Shown here: positions 35,640 through 48,545 of the stretch, in pieces | How the letters are laid out: every line of letters begins with the position of its first letter | Numbering within the stretch: position 1 is the first letter of the stretch | Assembly (NCBI GenBank): GCA_003254905.1 | Contig: QANU01025181.1 | Location: 1-64,000, forward strand | From: Nissolia schottii | Taxonomy: Eukaryota > Streptophyta > Magnoliopsida > Fabales > Fabaceae | DNA length: 64,000 nucleotides | Reading direction: 5' to 3' | Position numbers and translations under genes: made by a program | Notes under the pieces: generated by a model | What the model was told of the DNA's origin: nothing | The model's input: only the letters and a program-made list of their open reading frames with translations | The model's database searches: none

Positions 35640-37370
35640 AATAATCCTATAACCCCAAAATGGGGAAGACTTTGGGAGGGTCCACCTAAATTTTATGCCA
35701 TTAATGGATTTTGTTTTTATAATGAGCATTAATGAATATTCTTTTATTAGTATTTTTTGGATTAACTTATAGACTTTGTTTTATTTTTTAATGGAATGAC
35801 GTATAGACTTTTTTATTCTTTAATTTTAATGGTCGAGTGTTTTTGAGTTCAAAACTTTGAGAATGGAAAATTTTTTTAAAGAAGATTTTGCCCCTACAAG
35901 AGAGATCAAGATTCTTTATTTTTATTAACCATCTCATTTAAAGCTAATGATTTTATTAATAAGAGAAAATCAATCATTTTTATTCATGTGATAAAATTTG
36001 ATTGAATGATAATATAAAAATGTCAAATAATTAAACTCTTAAAGTTAAATACAAAAAAAAATATTTATTGGTATCCTCTTTATATTAGTATATAGATTTA
36101 GACTTAATCTTTGAATTCTTGAATTAGTAAAATAAGCCTGAGAATATGTCCTAAAGTGAGAAATTCTATGGCACTAATAAGAAAATTTTAGGAGTTTAGT
36201 TGGCTTATGTGTGAACAAAGTATAACACATGATTTTTTTTTTCTCACATGATAATGATATTGAGTTTGAAATCCTTAAAAAAAAATTGAAGTATCATAAA
36301 AGACTTTGTCACAACATTAGATTTGACTTGAAGACTTAAAATATCTTTGTTACACTCCTATTTTTATTTGGGTTTAACTATTATATATTGTTAATGTAAA
36401 AGAGTTTTTATTTATTATCTAATTATATATTGTAGTATTTTAGACATTTTAAGTAGTTGATGTGAGATACAATCATAATTATTAACTTGGTTTGGTGGTT
36501 GACTTGGTCACACCACTAAATCACTAATTGACTTATTAAACTTGATATAGTTAAATAAATATATTAAAAAATTAAAACTTAAATAAATACGATGAAATGA
36601 AAAAAAATTAGTAATTTAACATATTTTTGGTATAAAATATATTATTATTGTTGTTGTCATCGTCATCATTATTGTTGTTGAAATATCATAGCATAATAAC
36701 ACTCATGGTTTAGTGGTATCGACACAAGATTAGTCAAGTAGTAGGCATGCTCGGTGGTTTGGTGGTAAGGAACAGCAACAAAAAATCATGGTTTGGTGGT
36801 AAGGATTTCTAAAACAGCACTCGTGATTTTTCCGGTCATTTGTAAGGATGACAATGGATATTCGATCTCACAGAGATACTCGATAATGGGTACCCAAATG
36901 CGAAAAAATTTCCCCTATGTGGATGCGGATAGGGACAAAAGTCTGTTTGCAATAAAAAAAAATGAGATGGTGTTGTGAATATACTACCTGTCCCGATAAA
37001 TATCGAAATTCCAGAATAATTAAATAATTTCATATTTATTATATGTTTTATATTACTTTAAATAAATAAAATAATAAAATTCCTACTAAAATAATATTTC
37101 TTATAATATTTTATGCCTTAATACAATATTTATTCTCAATCCAATCCCCAAAACCCAAAAGTTCAAAACTCAAACCCAAACTATACTTAACTAAAATCAA
37201 AACAACTACACCTATATGAAAAGTGAAAACCCTGATACTAAACTCTAGAAGACATTCTTTAAGAGTCTAACCTCTTTGTCATTGCTTATTTCTCACCAAA
37301 CCAACCACACCCCCCACGACACACTCTCTTTGCTGCCAGCCACTACCACCATCATATCGCTTCTCTACCA
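35640..37370. other. AT-rich intergenic DNA
   Basis: No gene was found. Near 36700-36800, repeated TGGTTTAGTGGTA/TGGTTTGGTGGTAAGGA words resemble tRNA A-boxes and may be SINE debris. The rest is low-complexity A/T DNA. Confidence 0.5.
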
Positions 37371-37379
37371 TTGTAGTGA

Positions 37380-38400
37380 CCCATAGAAGAGAGAGAAAAT
37401 AGTGGACCACTGCAACGGTCCTAACACGCTGCAGCGGTTTGGTGAAAGTGGGCACCATAGCGTTCCCTGCATACTACAACAGCTCCGCATAGTGATTTGG
37501 GTAGCAAGTTAGTTTTTCTCTATAAATAGAACCCTCCCCTGAGTGTTTTTACTTGCTAATTCACTTAAAGATCTCTGAAGGTTGTGCTTTGAGTACGAAC
37601 TTTTTCTGAGCTCTAGTTTTATTTTATTTCTTTGTTCATAGGGAAACGTGTCTCCATGTAGGGTGTCAGGGTCATACCATTAGAGTATTTCGAGTCGGTC
37701 AATGGTGTCATTCGAGTTGCTACCAAGCTTGCAAAAGACGACAATCAGTCTTCAACAACTCCAGGTGAGTGGGTTATTGCTCATGGTTTATTTTATTCAG
37801 TATATTATGTTCATATTTTATAAGCATGATTTAGTTTTAGTATTTTCTACGTTTTTATAAAATAAGGATTTATTTTAAGAAAGTATTTATGAAATTGTTT
37901 TATTGAAACCTTTTATGAAAATTATATTTAACTTTATAAACGTTTACAAAATTGTTTACGAAACAGTTTACGAAAGGATTTTAGAAAATCATGAAAACCT
38001 TTTTTTGAAAAGTCATGGTTTAGCAGGTATGGTTTCAGTATATTCTTTTGATGCGCTTGCTTTAGTATCCGAGGTCCTTTCACCTTTATGTATCTCCATT
38101 CTTGGGTATCTATCTTAAGATATCACCTCCCGTTCTCAGGAGATCGTTTCAAGTCAAGGTAGCATCAGGCGAACCTCTCATGGTATGCTCATTTTAGCAC
38201 TGCTATGAGATCAGGATTATGCACATGGGTATAGTGTCAAATGTCCAGCAAAAGGTCCAGGTTTAGTGTAAGTCAGCCAAAGGCGCCCCTAGCCAACCTC
38301 GAGGTCCAGGTTACGTCCCTATCAAAAGATGACAACCTAAACGTCCTAAGATAAGGGGAGCACCATGAAGATCCAGAGTGGCATAGTATCGGACTCAAAA
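37380..38400. mobile_element. Probable LTR-derived DNA
   Basis: GC-richer block with CTATAAATAGAACCC near 37520, a typical LTR TATA box, and composition like the LTR at 38888. I see no direct second copy, so its limits and family are uncertain. Confidence 0.35.
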
Positions 38401-38419
38401 GGAGAATTATGTGTAGGGA

Positions 38420-38690
38420 CGCAGTTGTATGTCCCCAACGTTAGTGATTTAAGAAACCAAGTTATGGAAGGAGCTCACAGTATAACTTACTCGGTCTACC
38501 CGAGATCGACAAAGATGTACTAAGACCTAAAGGAACTCTTTTGGTGGAAGAACATGAAGAAGGATATAGGAAGTTTCATGGCTAGGTGCCTTGTGTGTCA
38601 ATAAGCTAAAGTTGATCACCAGCAATCAGCAAGAGAGTTGCAGAGGATATCCATACCGCGGTGGAGATAGGAACGGATCACCAGGTTCCC
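38420..38690 (+). pseudogene. Decayed Ty3/gypsy integrase fragment
   Basis: Translation with breaks reads like the integrase zinc-binding region: a His-containing start, then FWWKNMKKDI, then CLVCQ followed by an in-frame stop where family members continue, then a Pro-containing end. It lies upstream of a polypurine tract and an LTR. It cannot make a functional protein. Confidence 0.6.
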
Positions 38691-38887
38691 CGTGGTAGGT
38701 TTCATGTAACAAAAGTTACCAAGAAAGTATCTAAATGGAACCCTACGAAGCTTTCCATGGGAGACGTTACGAATCTCTCCTTTAGTTGGTTTAAAGCAAG
38801 CAAGGCAAATCGTATATCTCTTGACACGTTTCAAGGTGCAGGTCAGCAAATAAATTTTGGGGACCAAAGTTTTTTAAGGGGGAAGAT

Positions 38888-40530
38888 TGTAGAGTCCCAC
38901 AACAAAGAGCCATCGCAAGGGCCTAGGTCAGTTTCGAGGACGCTCTATAGCGCATATAGCGTGCACTAGCTTGTTGGTAGCAGTGAGGCACTGCAACGCC
39001 TTTGGCGCGCTCCAACACGCCTCTTTTGATTAGAAACCCTAATCTGCGCCCTATTGGGCCAGAAGAGGGTCTGACCTACCCTTTTGACCTCCTCTCTGCC
39101 TATATATAGAGCTCTCCTCTCCCCCTTTTAACTCGCTCAGAGCTTCAGACTCCTCTCCTCTCTAGAATGGAGTTCTCGCTCAGTTTCTTCTCTCTTTTTG
39201 TGAAGACGCGACGTCTTCACCTAGGGAGGTAGCCAATCCTTTTAAGGATGGCCTAGGTTAGTAGGCCCTAACACCGCTACTTTGGTAGTAGTGGCCCTGT
39301 GGCGGTCCACGGCAGTTGTGGCGATGCCAGATCGTCGTAGCGATCCCAAATAGCTACTGCAGAGCCTACAGTTATGTTTTCTTTATGATTTTTTGATGAT
39401 ATGGTGTTTGTTGTCGTTCCAAGTGCCAACACTACGTCGCTTGGAGCTCCCAGTTCCATTTCTCAACAATTCCACAACATTCTAGTTGAGTGGAGGTCTC
39501 GGCGCGTCGATGGTTCCATTTCGATGGTCTGTCAATAGAGTAAGTTGTTTATCATAACATGTATATATATGCTTAGTAGTTGATAATTGCCATGCTTGCA
39601 TGATGATGATATGTTGTATGATGATATGCTTATGTTATGATAAGGCAAAGACTTAAGACTATGTGCATGATATCCCTTAGAATTATTTGGTTAGGATTAC
39701 ATAACAGACCTTAATAAATATTCCAGTTAAGGAATGGACCCTAACTAAGGGCAGGTTCTGGAAAGGCAAGATTTGGTACTTAAATTGTCCATTATGATGC
39801 ACCTCTCTTACCTGGGAATCCTCCCCTAAGTATAACACCTTAGTCCTTGATCCCAGACAAGTAAATAAGACTAAACTAACTAGGATACCCCGGTCATAAT
39901 TGATAGATTCAGGTCCTAACAACTTGGGTAACTAAGCTAGCTCACCTAAAAGACTTCACAAACAGTATATCTTAAGATATATGACCTAGAATAAGTATGG
40001 GGTTGACATCCCCATAAGATCAAACTCAGTATTAAATAGCATTGAGTGCCAGGCTCCTCAGATTAGGGTATGCCCCTCAAAGGTATCTGGGTTGCGCATA
40101 CTAGAACCACCCGGATTTATCCTGGTGAAGTAAGGTCGAGCCAAGGTTTCCTTGAAACGAGGATCGAAAGGTATCTCTCTTCGCACCCCTCCGTCAGGGA
40201 GGCAGGCACATGCTACAGACAAATCAGATTTACTTTTAGTAGTTTATTTAGATTTACTTTACAACAATTTATTCAGATCTACTTCAACATCTATGTTTTA
40301 TTTATCATTCAGTATATTTATATCTAAATGCCATGACTACATACAATATAAGTTATTTGTGTGGTACCAAGGTACCTACCACTGAGATGACAAACTCACC
40401 CCTCTGTCAATATCATTTTTCAGATACAACAGAGGACAGTGAGAACACCCCTTGTCCAGTAGAAGCGAGGATTCAACGTCAGTGGTATGCTCCGCTTCGC
40501 AGTAGGGTCGACTAGAGTTAATAATCTCTA
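38888..40530 (+). mobile_element. 3' LTR (truncated) of a Ty3/gypsy element, copy A
   Basis: A polypurine tract, TTTTTTAAGGGGGAAGAT, ends at 38887 and TGTAGAGTCCC starts the LTR. From about 39050 to about 40520 it is collinear with the solo LTR at 41822-43749: both have a TATATATA box, CTTCACCTAGG, GGATGGCCTAGG, GGCGGTCCACGGC, CTTACCTGGGAATCCTC and AACGTCAGTGGTA. Similarity stops near 40520, so about 230 bp of the 3' end are missing. Confidence 0.75.
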
Positions 40531-40544
40531 ATCGCACTCTTTAG

Positions 40545-40892
40545 TCACATACTGAACATCTTATGATAACTCTGTGCATTACCAGTGCGATGAGGAAAGC
40601 CACAAAACTGAGGTACCACGACCTCCTCTGGATCCTCCTCAGGATCAGACTCCTTAGACTCATCCACAACGTCTTCAATAATAGGCTTTCCATCATCCCT
40701 GGTGCTTGCAACAACAACATCTCTAGCAGGACCAAATGGGGTTTCCTGCTCAATGTTAGAAAGGATGAAAACAAGATGGCGACAATGATAATCACTTCCC
40801 CACGCAGAGACCAACCAAGCAGGACGAGATCTTGAAGAAGGAACCACTGGGTCAACAACATGAGGAGGGAGCAACTCCTGAATCTGATGCAT
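40545..40892 (-). other. Unidentified minus-strand ORF in retroelement-like DNA
   Basis: An open frame of 115 codons containing an acidic ESDPEEDPEE segment. No domain was recognised. It lies between two LTR copies and probably belongs to the minus-oriented element interrupted by the solo LTR. It may not be coding. Confidence 0.25.
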
Positions 40893-41821
40893 CTACTCGG
40901 GTGTAATAGAAGATCCTGCCAAGTCCATGACCACTATCTAATACGTCATCGTGTGGGCAGTAACCACAACAACTACGCCCCAAATGAGATCAATCCTGAA
41001 GCTGTCAATGTCATGAGGTCCTAACCCGCTATTTGTTCTGGTAGCATCAAGACCTATAACCAAATGCGGAGGGTATGAGAAAATGAGTTTCCTTAGAGAG
41101 GACATAACTTATCTTTCATAATCATTTATTTTATTCATAACTTATAACACACTTATGTAGAAAGGACGATATAATCACATGCATGCATATTCAACAACGT
41201 ATGTTAGAAAATGAACATGTGAGCATAATAGATTACGAGCATTTATTCACAACAATTCTCATCATAAGCATGAATATCTCCAGAACAGTCATAAACATAA
41301 TAATAATATTACCAAACCAGTCATAAACATAATCATTCACATAAAGAGCATAAACAATTATTTTTGACAAAACATAATTACAAGAATAATTTGCACACAA
41401 TCATTTATAATATGAACCATATACACAGTACTCCATGCTATACTTATGGATTCTTACAATTAACTCGTGAGCCACAGAAATCAACTTTCCCACATAAACA
41501 ACTCAAACTAAGTATATCACAACATCGTTTCCTATCTTTATCTTTGAAAAAGGTTTCACCCTTAGAGACACACTTATACACAAAGGATTAGGTAACTCAA
41601 AAACTCAACATGAAAAATCAACCCTAGTCATATGACTCTTTTATGGCTGAACCATAAAATCTATGAAAGGGCTCATCGGGTCAATTTTTCATCATAGACT
41701 CCTTAACATATTTATTTTTATAACAACCAAGGAACACAAAAACATCAATGCATGTTAAAGACACAAACTCTATTCCTAAGAACCTACTTTAGGTTGAAAC
41801 CTACACAAAAAACACACAAGG

Positions 41822-42467
41822 TGTGACGACCCTTATAGGCAAAAAAAGGGTCATGTCTCGCTCGAGACATAAGCATCTCGTGCGAGATACAGATCAGAAA
41901 AGCCAACGTGCTGCAGTACGGTGCTGCTAACCAGAAAACCCTATTACGCATTTTTTTGGGCTAGGAGAGGACCCGACCCGCCCCTTTGGCCATCTCTCCT
42001 CTTATATATAAAGCTTTCCCTTCCCACTTCCAACTTGCTCAAAGCTTTAGTCTCTCATTCTCTCTAGAGCGAGTTTCTGCTCAGTTTCTCTCTTTCTCTA
42101 TTGTGAAGACGTACCGCCTTCACCTAGGTAGGTAGCTAGTCGTGTTTAGGATGGCCTAGGGTAGTAGGCCCTGGCGCCGCTACTATGGTAGCGGTGGCCC
42201 ATGGCGGTCCACGGCCACCATGATGCCAAAATGCTGTAACGATGCCACATCACTATCGTTGGGCCTGCAGTTAAGCTTTCGTTATGGGTTTCTGATGGTG
42301 GGTTATGTTGGCCTTTCCAGGTGCCAACACCATGTTTCTTGGAGCCCCCAATTCCAATGTTCCTCAGTTCCACAACATTCTAGGTGAGTAGCAGTCCTAG
42401 CGCGTCGACGGTTTCACTTCGGTGGTCCCACAACATTCTAGTCAGTTGTGCATTATAACATGTTATT

Positions 42468-42510
<43 letters not shown>

Positions 42511-43749
42511 TGATTAGTAGTTGACAAATGTCATGCTTATATGATATGTTTTTCATGATATGCTTTTATGATATGCCAGGCTATGTTAGGACAGAGACCT
42601 AGAACTATAGACATGATATTCCTTAGAACTATTTTGTTAGGATTATATAACAGACTTTAATCAAGACCCTGGTTATGGTATGAACCCTAATGAAGGCCAG
42701 GTTTGGCAAAGCAAGACTTGGTACTTGTTGTCCATTTTGACGCACCTCTCTTACCTGGGAATCCTCTCCTAATTGTGGGACCTCAGCCCTTCAGCCCAGA
42801 CTAATAAATAAGATTAACTAAACTAGGACACCTCTATCATAATCAGTAGACTTAGGTCTTAACAACTTGGGTAACTAAACTAGCTCACCTAAAAGACTTT
42901 ACAAACAGCAGATAGATATGAGAGCAAGGCTCTTCAGATTATGGCATGCATGCCCTTCCAGATTTAGCAGATTAGGTGAGCGCAAAGCTCCTCATATTAG
43001 GGTATGCATACCCTCATAGGTATCCGGATTGCATGCGTATCAAAACCACCAAGATTTATCCTGGTGAAGCAAGGTTGAGCCGAGGTTCCCTTGAATCATG
43101 CCCCTCTGCCAAATGACGTGGGCATACGTATAATAGATTAGATTTACCTTTCAGTAGTTTATCTAGTTTATTCAGTTTTACCTTCAACATTTTATTCAGT
43201 TTATTTAGTAATACTTTACAGTAGTTATTTCAGATTTGCTTCAACTTCCATGCTTTATTTGTTGTTTATTTATTTAGTATATTTGTATCTATATACGATG
43301 ACTATATGCATTATTTGTTATGTGTGTGGTACCGAGGTATCCACTACTTAGATGACAAACTCAGCCCTCTATTGATATCATTTTTCAGATACAGTAGAGG
43401 ACTGTGAGAATGCCCCCTCGTCCAGTAGCAACGAGGATTCAACGTCAGTGGTAAGCTTTGTTTCGCAGTGGGGTCTACCAAAGTCATTAGTAATTATGCT
43501 CCAAATACCTAGGACAGGACCCCCCTCCCTTTAGCATTCATGTTTTAGTTATATTATCAGAACAACTTTTTCAGTTTAACATGTAAACTCAATTGTTATT
43601 TAATGAAAGCATTTATTTTATAAACTTATTCATTTATTATTATGTCAGTTATTCTTTTATAAGCATTGCATGCACATTAGCATGCCACGTTAGAGCTCCT
43701 GTCGGGCAGTAGCCCTACGTGCTGTCATGTCCTAAGTTGGGGCGTGACA
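41822..43749 (+). mobile_element. Solo LTR (1928 bp) with 5-bp target duplication, copy B
   Basis: Starts TGTGACGACCC at 41822 and ends GGGGCGTGACA at 43749, a TG...CA pair. It is flanked by CAAGG at 41817-41821 and CAAGG at 43750-43754. No internal coding region is present, so it is a solo LTR left by recombination. It contains a (TA)n run of about 37 bases at 42470-42506, where copy A has only a short one. Confidence 0.9.
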
Positions 43750-43754
43750 CAAGG

Positions 43755-45497
43755 CCATATACTTGATTTTTTTGCCAAAAATCTTATCATAAAACTTGTT
43801 TAAAACATTATTAGTGTTTCAAAAATACCAATACTTTTTATCAAATAGCCCTTAGCCTCAAAATACTCATTAAAAGTTAGTTGTACACAAAAAAACCTTA
43901 ACCTATCGTAAAATTATTTTTAGACAAAAACTCATTTCACAAATGGGATCTAGAATCCTTTAAAGAGACTAAACTAAGCTTAGTATTTAAAAAGAACCTA
44001 AGGAAGATTTTTTATTCAAAAAGGGCAGAAACTTATATTTTAAGAAAAAACATATTTTTAAGGACAAATCTCTTCACAAAACTCCTTTAGAGTTATGCAA
44101 GAAACTCAAGAACAACAAGAGAAACAAAAACAACACTTGGGAACCTTGAGGGACCTTAAGAAACCGAATATGTCGTTGTACCTCTAGGGTTAGAAAATCA
44201 ACTTTAAAAAGTGAAAACAACATAGAAAACTCAAGGGAACCAAGAGAACTAATTACACATGCAAGAACACACATAAACTCACAAGAAAACCCATTTTCTC
44301 ACGCATGCAAGCACTTAAAGAACCCATTTCGTGGTGAACATCATAAGAAACTTATTTTACATAAAATATGACATACATGCAAAGACAATCTTCCTTTTAA
44401 ACTCATGGGAAACTCAGTTTCCTCACTAGAAAACTCAAGACCAACACAAGACAACCAAATACACATAAAAGGTCTATGAAATCTATCATGGCCAAATGCT
44501 AGGGGACTTGGATGGACATAAAATCTGTATTTTCTTGAAGGAAAAACCATGGAGAAACTGAATCCATAATTATTTTTGACATGCAGGAACATAGGAAGTG
44601 TTTTATGTACTAGAAAACCCACAAAAACCCATTTTTTTCATACATGCATTCAACCAAAAAGCCCATTTTCGTGATGAGCAAGAAGAGGAGAATATTATAT
44701 ATTTAAAATCAGTTACATGCAAAGAAAAATAGCAAAAACATGCAAGGAAGAACCCACATTTCTTCAAACAATGACTATGGTCTAAAGAGGAAGAAGGTTA
44801 TCTTTTTTGTGAAGAGTGTATGGTAATTTGAGAAGTTTTTGGGGGGGGGTAAGAAGAGGAGGGGAAGGCCACAGTTTTGGGGAAGAAGAAGAGAGGATCA
44901 TTCTAAAATTTGTTTCTCCAAACTTAAAGAAAAAAATGAAAGATTTGGGGGGTTTTTTTGGCCTTTGGTTTAAAATTGAGACAAAAGAGTTAAGGTGCCT
45001 TGCATTTGGAAGAGAGATTTGGGGAAAAAGAGGGAGAAGGGCACGACTAACCATGGATCTATTGGGGGGAAATAAATGTTGTTGGTTGAGGGGAGAATAT
45101 CTTTAATTTGTCCGGTGCGCGATTCGTCGCCTGCCAGAAAAATTAAAAGACGATCGATTTATCGATTTTTATCATATCAGGACCAAAATAAATAATTAAA
45201 CTAAAATTACTATAGGAGTGGGTTCCCAAGGGTCTTTGGTCTTTGGTCTTTGGAGAACCTCAGACAGATACAAAGTGGGCCTTGTAGGCCAGCGAACCCG
45301 GTGTTAACTTCTAAACAATAACTCCAATTGTTAATCGAACGAAAGTTTTGAAATAGACGTGACTAGAGAAAGATTATTATTTAAAAAGCGTACTGGGACT
45401 GTATGGTTTGATACTATTTATAATTATTAGATAATTTTTAATTACTATGCAACAAAGAATATTATGTTTATGTTATATGAAAAACGGGGTGTTATAG
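43755..45497 (-). mobile_element. Remains of a minus-oriented LTR element (host of the solo LTR)
   Basis: The DNA on both sides of the solo LTR is continuous once the LTR and one TSD are set aside. At 45486-45497, CGGGGTGTTATA is the complement of a TATAACACCCC-type LTR start (usually TGTAACACCCC). Limits and second LTR were not found. Confidence 0.35.
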
Positions 45498-45499
45498 GA

Positions 45500-47037
45500 A
45501 ACACTAAGAATAGAGTTTAGGGAGAGAATTTGAGAGGTACAAAGGGGATTAAGGAGCTTCATCATTTCTTATTTTGTCATTCTGATGTATTATTCTTCTC
45601 TCTCTCTTTATGACCTTATCTTGTTTTCTATTTTAAGGATGAACTAATCCTTTTTAGGTTAGGGTCTTCATGTAGCTTATGTTGATTATCTAATTTTAAT
45701 TCGATGTTATTTAGTAATTGTTTGTTTATTGTTTAAGTTAATTATTCTATGCTTAATGCTTTGGTTTTGTGATCATCAATCATATGAACTTGAGTCATGT
45801 ATGCAATTTGAGAAAAGAAGTACAAGAGTACAAGTGTGAATAATTATTCATAGGTTAGCTATAATTGAGATAATTTGTGCAATTTGTGCAATCGTGTTAG
45901 AGAAATCATAAAACATTGATGCTTTGGCCTAGCTTGTTCATGCTAAGAGATTAGGTGATCGGTTGGGTTGAAAGAAAGTAACTAACTATTGAGAGATGTT
46001 AGTGATTAAAAGATGATTTTTTATTGTTAACCGAGTCAAACGAAAACTGAATAACTGATACTAGAATTAGTAAAATTAGCATAGGCGGAATCAAGTACCC
46101 CAACCCCTTTATCATATGAATTTAACCCTTTTTCATTGTCGTTATAATTATTAAATTTTCTAGTTATTATTCGTATCAATTCAATAAAAAACATTTTCTT
46201 CCAATACTCATAATTATCGATTAATTTGTATAATTAATTTGTTCTTGTGGGATCGACAACTCAAATGTATTATACTCAGTTTTATTACTTATACGATGCG
46301 GTATACTTCCGTGAAAATTCTTACATAAAAAGCAACATTATGTTTTGGGTCTATACTTTTTTGCAACATGACACTTTTTTTTAAGTCAACCTAGTGTGCT
46401 CCACGATGTCTTACTCTTTACATAGCTCGACAATGTCTTCTTATTCTTCACATAGTGATATACTTTTACGATAATTGCATTAATTTTATACTAACTCATA
46501 CTATAGTTACAACGAGAGAGAAGATTTCAGTAAGATATATGTCTTGTGAAGGTGACATTTAAAAGTGGGCATGGAAGAAGTAACAGAGTGTCTCTTGTAA
46601 AATAAATATATATAGCACTATTTTTTTTTATGAGTAGTACTATTTACATTATTTAAAAAATAAAGATATTTTGTCATTCTTCATATAGTATTTTATATAT
46701 TTTTACTTTCCTCACAACACATTAAGGGGTCTATTATGTTAGAACTGAATCTCATGATATATTAAAAAAATAATGGCAAGGTCTATCTTTTCTTAATGGT
46801 TTAAATAACATTTTTGCTTTCGTATATTGTAATGTTTGTTTTTATGTAAGTGATTGTTAAACTATTTTTAAGATGTACAAATATCATGATGTTGTTTGTT
46901 ATTTTATTTGCTAATTTGCCATGCACTACACACTCATTGTTGTTTTTTATCATATGGTCATCATCACAATCTCTTGAATTGTTTTCTTGAGAGCTATAAT
47001 TGCTCAAGACTAAAAACAAAACAACCCATTTTTTTGA
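45500..47037. other. AT-rich intergenic DNA with retroelement debris
   Basis: No gene was found. Near 46245-46310, a TGTGGGATCGACAAC ... TTATTACTTATACGATGCGGTATAC layout resembles the leader/PBS-side sequence of plant Ty3/gypsy elements. The rest is low-complexity. Confidence 0.4.
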
Positions 47038-47042
47038 TTTCT

Positions 47043-48540
47043 TGTAATGATGATAAAATGCATATGATAAAATGTATAATCTAAAATATGGAATGTATTG
47101 CTATATATATATATATATATTGTATTTTTGTGTATTTTTGGTATGGGAAGTACAATATAGGAAATGATAGAGAGATAAGAAATGGAAAGGTTTCCCTATT
47201 CAGATGAGAGAGAGCCTAGAGAAGAAGAATATAGTTGACATCATATTTTTCATACCCTCATTAATGCCTATACTCTGTATTTATAGTAACTAGACATCAT
47301 TAATCCACTAATTGGACTATTGGGATTATTTGGGCTCCTTAACTAAACTTATGCAAGTTACATTACCTACCCCTATAAAATGGATCTTGTCTTCAAGGTC
47401 TAAGAAATTTTCACCTAGGTCCCATTGCATAAAAACTAAATTGCTAAATTTTTCCTCCTCATTTGGGCCAAAATTTGGGACCTTTTGAAAATAATCCCCT
47501 CTTGCAGTAACCCCAATTACATGCCTCTTTTTGTCTGAATACTGCTCACTAACAAAAGACTAACATGCACCATCCTCTTATTTTTTGCCAATTTTCTTTT
47601 GTTGTTGGTGTAGTTTGGGATTTGCCAAAAATTATGAGACTGGGTTGACCCATGCCCATCAGGGAACCCAACTTAGTTCTCTTGCNAGATGCTTTCGTAA
47701 GAAAACTATTCCTTTGTGTGCTGGTAACGATTTTTGGGTCATTACAGTAACGATGGAGAAATGTGATCTCGAAGGTTGTCCATGTTATCGTGCCACGAAA
47801 GCCAGAACGATTTTAGAGCTCTGGCAAATAATCCCTCTGCTGCCTGCAACAACCTCTCAATTTCTGAAGTTCTCTTGGCATCCCAAAATCGCCATGCACA
47901 TAGGATCCACCAGTAGTCATTTTCATTGTCAAACATTGAAACTTTTTCTTCAAAGTTTTTTGTTTATGAATTTTTTGTTTGTGAGATTGAGTCTTCTCGA
48001 CCATGGATAGTAGGCATGGTGACCAATGAAAATATCATTTGTAATGATAAAATATATAATCTAAAACATGGAATGTATTGTTATTTGTATATATATTATT
48101 ATATTTTTGTATATTTTTGATATGGAAAGTACAATAAAAAAATATGATAGAGAGATAAAAAGGAGAATATTTCTCTAATCAAATGAAAGAGTCGAAAGAA
48201 GGAGACAATAATTTTTTTTTTAGGCTATCTGCCCGGTATCTAAGGCTTAGTCTTGACTAATCTGGGTTGACTTGGGTCGCACACCTGAGTATGACGGGTG
48301 AGTCTCCTAGCGGGGATAACTGCGTACACACGGTCTCGAATTCGGGATCTTGCTTAAGCGATATCAAGCCGCTTACTACTTGGACCAACTCCGTCGATGA
48401 AGGAGAGAATAATTGAGATCATATTTTTTATACCCTCATTAATATCTATACTCTCTATTTATAATAACTTCGACATAACAATCTACCAATTGAATTATTG
48501 AAATTATTTGGGCTCCTTGACTAAACTTAAGCCCGTTACA
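47043..48540 (-). mobile_element. Compact non-autonomous LTR retrotransposon with TSD
   Basis: Left LTR 47043-47362 (TG...CA) and right LTR 48040-48540 share order and sequence, from TGTAATGATGATAAAAT / TGTAATGATAAAATAT to GTTACA. They are flanked by TTTCT at 47038-47042 and 48541-48545. A complement-strand polypurine-like tract (ATAGGGGTAGGTAA) touches the left LTR, so the element reads on the minus strand. The 677-bp interior has no intact gene and one N at 47686. The right LTR is longer because of an inserted SINE. Confidence 0.8.
48214..48398 (-). mobile_element. tRNA-derived SINE inserted in the right LTR
   Basis: Read on the minus strand, it begins near 48398 with an A-box TGGTCCAAGTAG, then a B-box-like ATTCGAGACC, and ends in a poly(A) tail (poly-T at about 48212-48220 on the + strand). 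It is flanked by GAAGGAGACAATAATT (48198-48213) and GAAGGAGAGAATAATT (48399-48414), a 16-bp target duplication with one mismatch. The left LTR has the empty site. Confidence 0.85.
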
Positions 48541-48545
48541 TTTCT

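Noticed and set aside
38616-38969. Frames on both strands at the LTR A boundary
   Set aside because: They cross the polypurine tract and LTR start and have no domain; the plus-strand DNA is explained by a decayed integrase plus LTR.
44782-45106. Frames on both strands in the 44.8-45.1 kb block
   Set aside because: Low-complexity G/A-rich DNA in a decayed retroelement; no protein similarity recognised.
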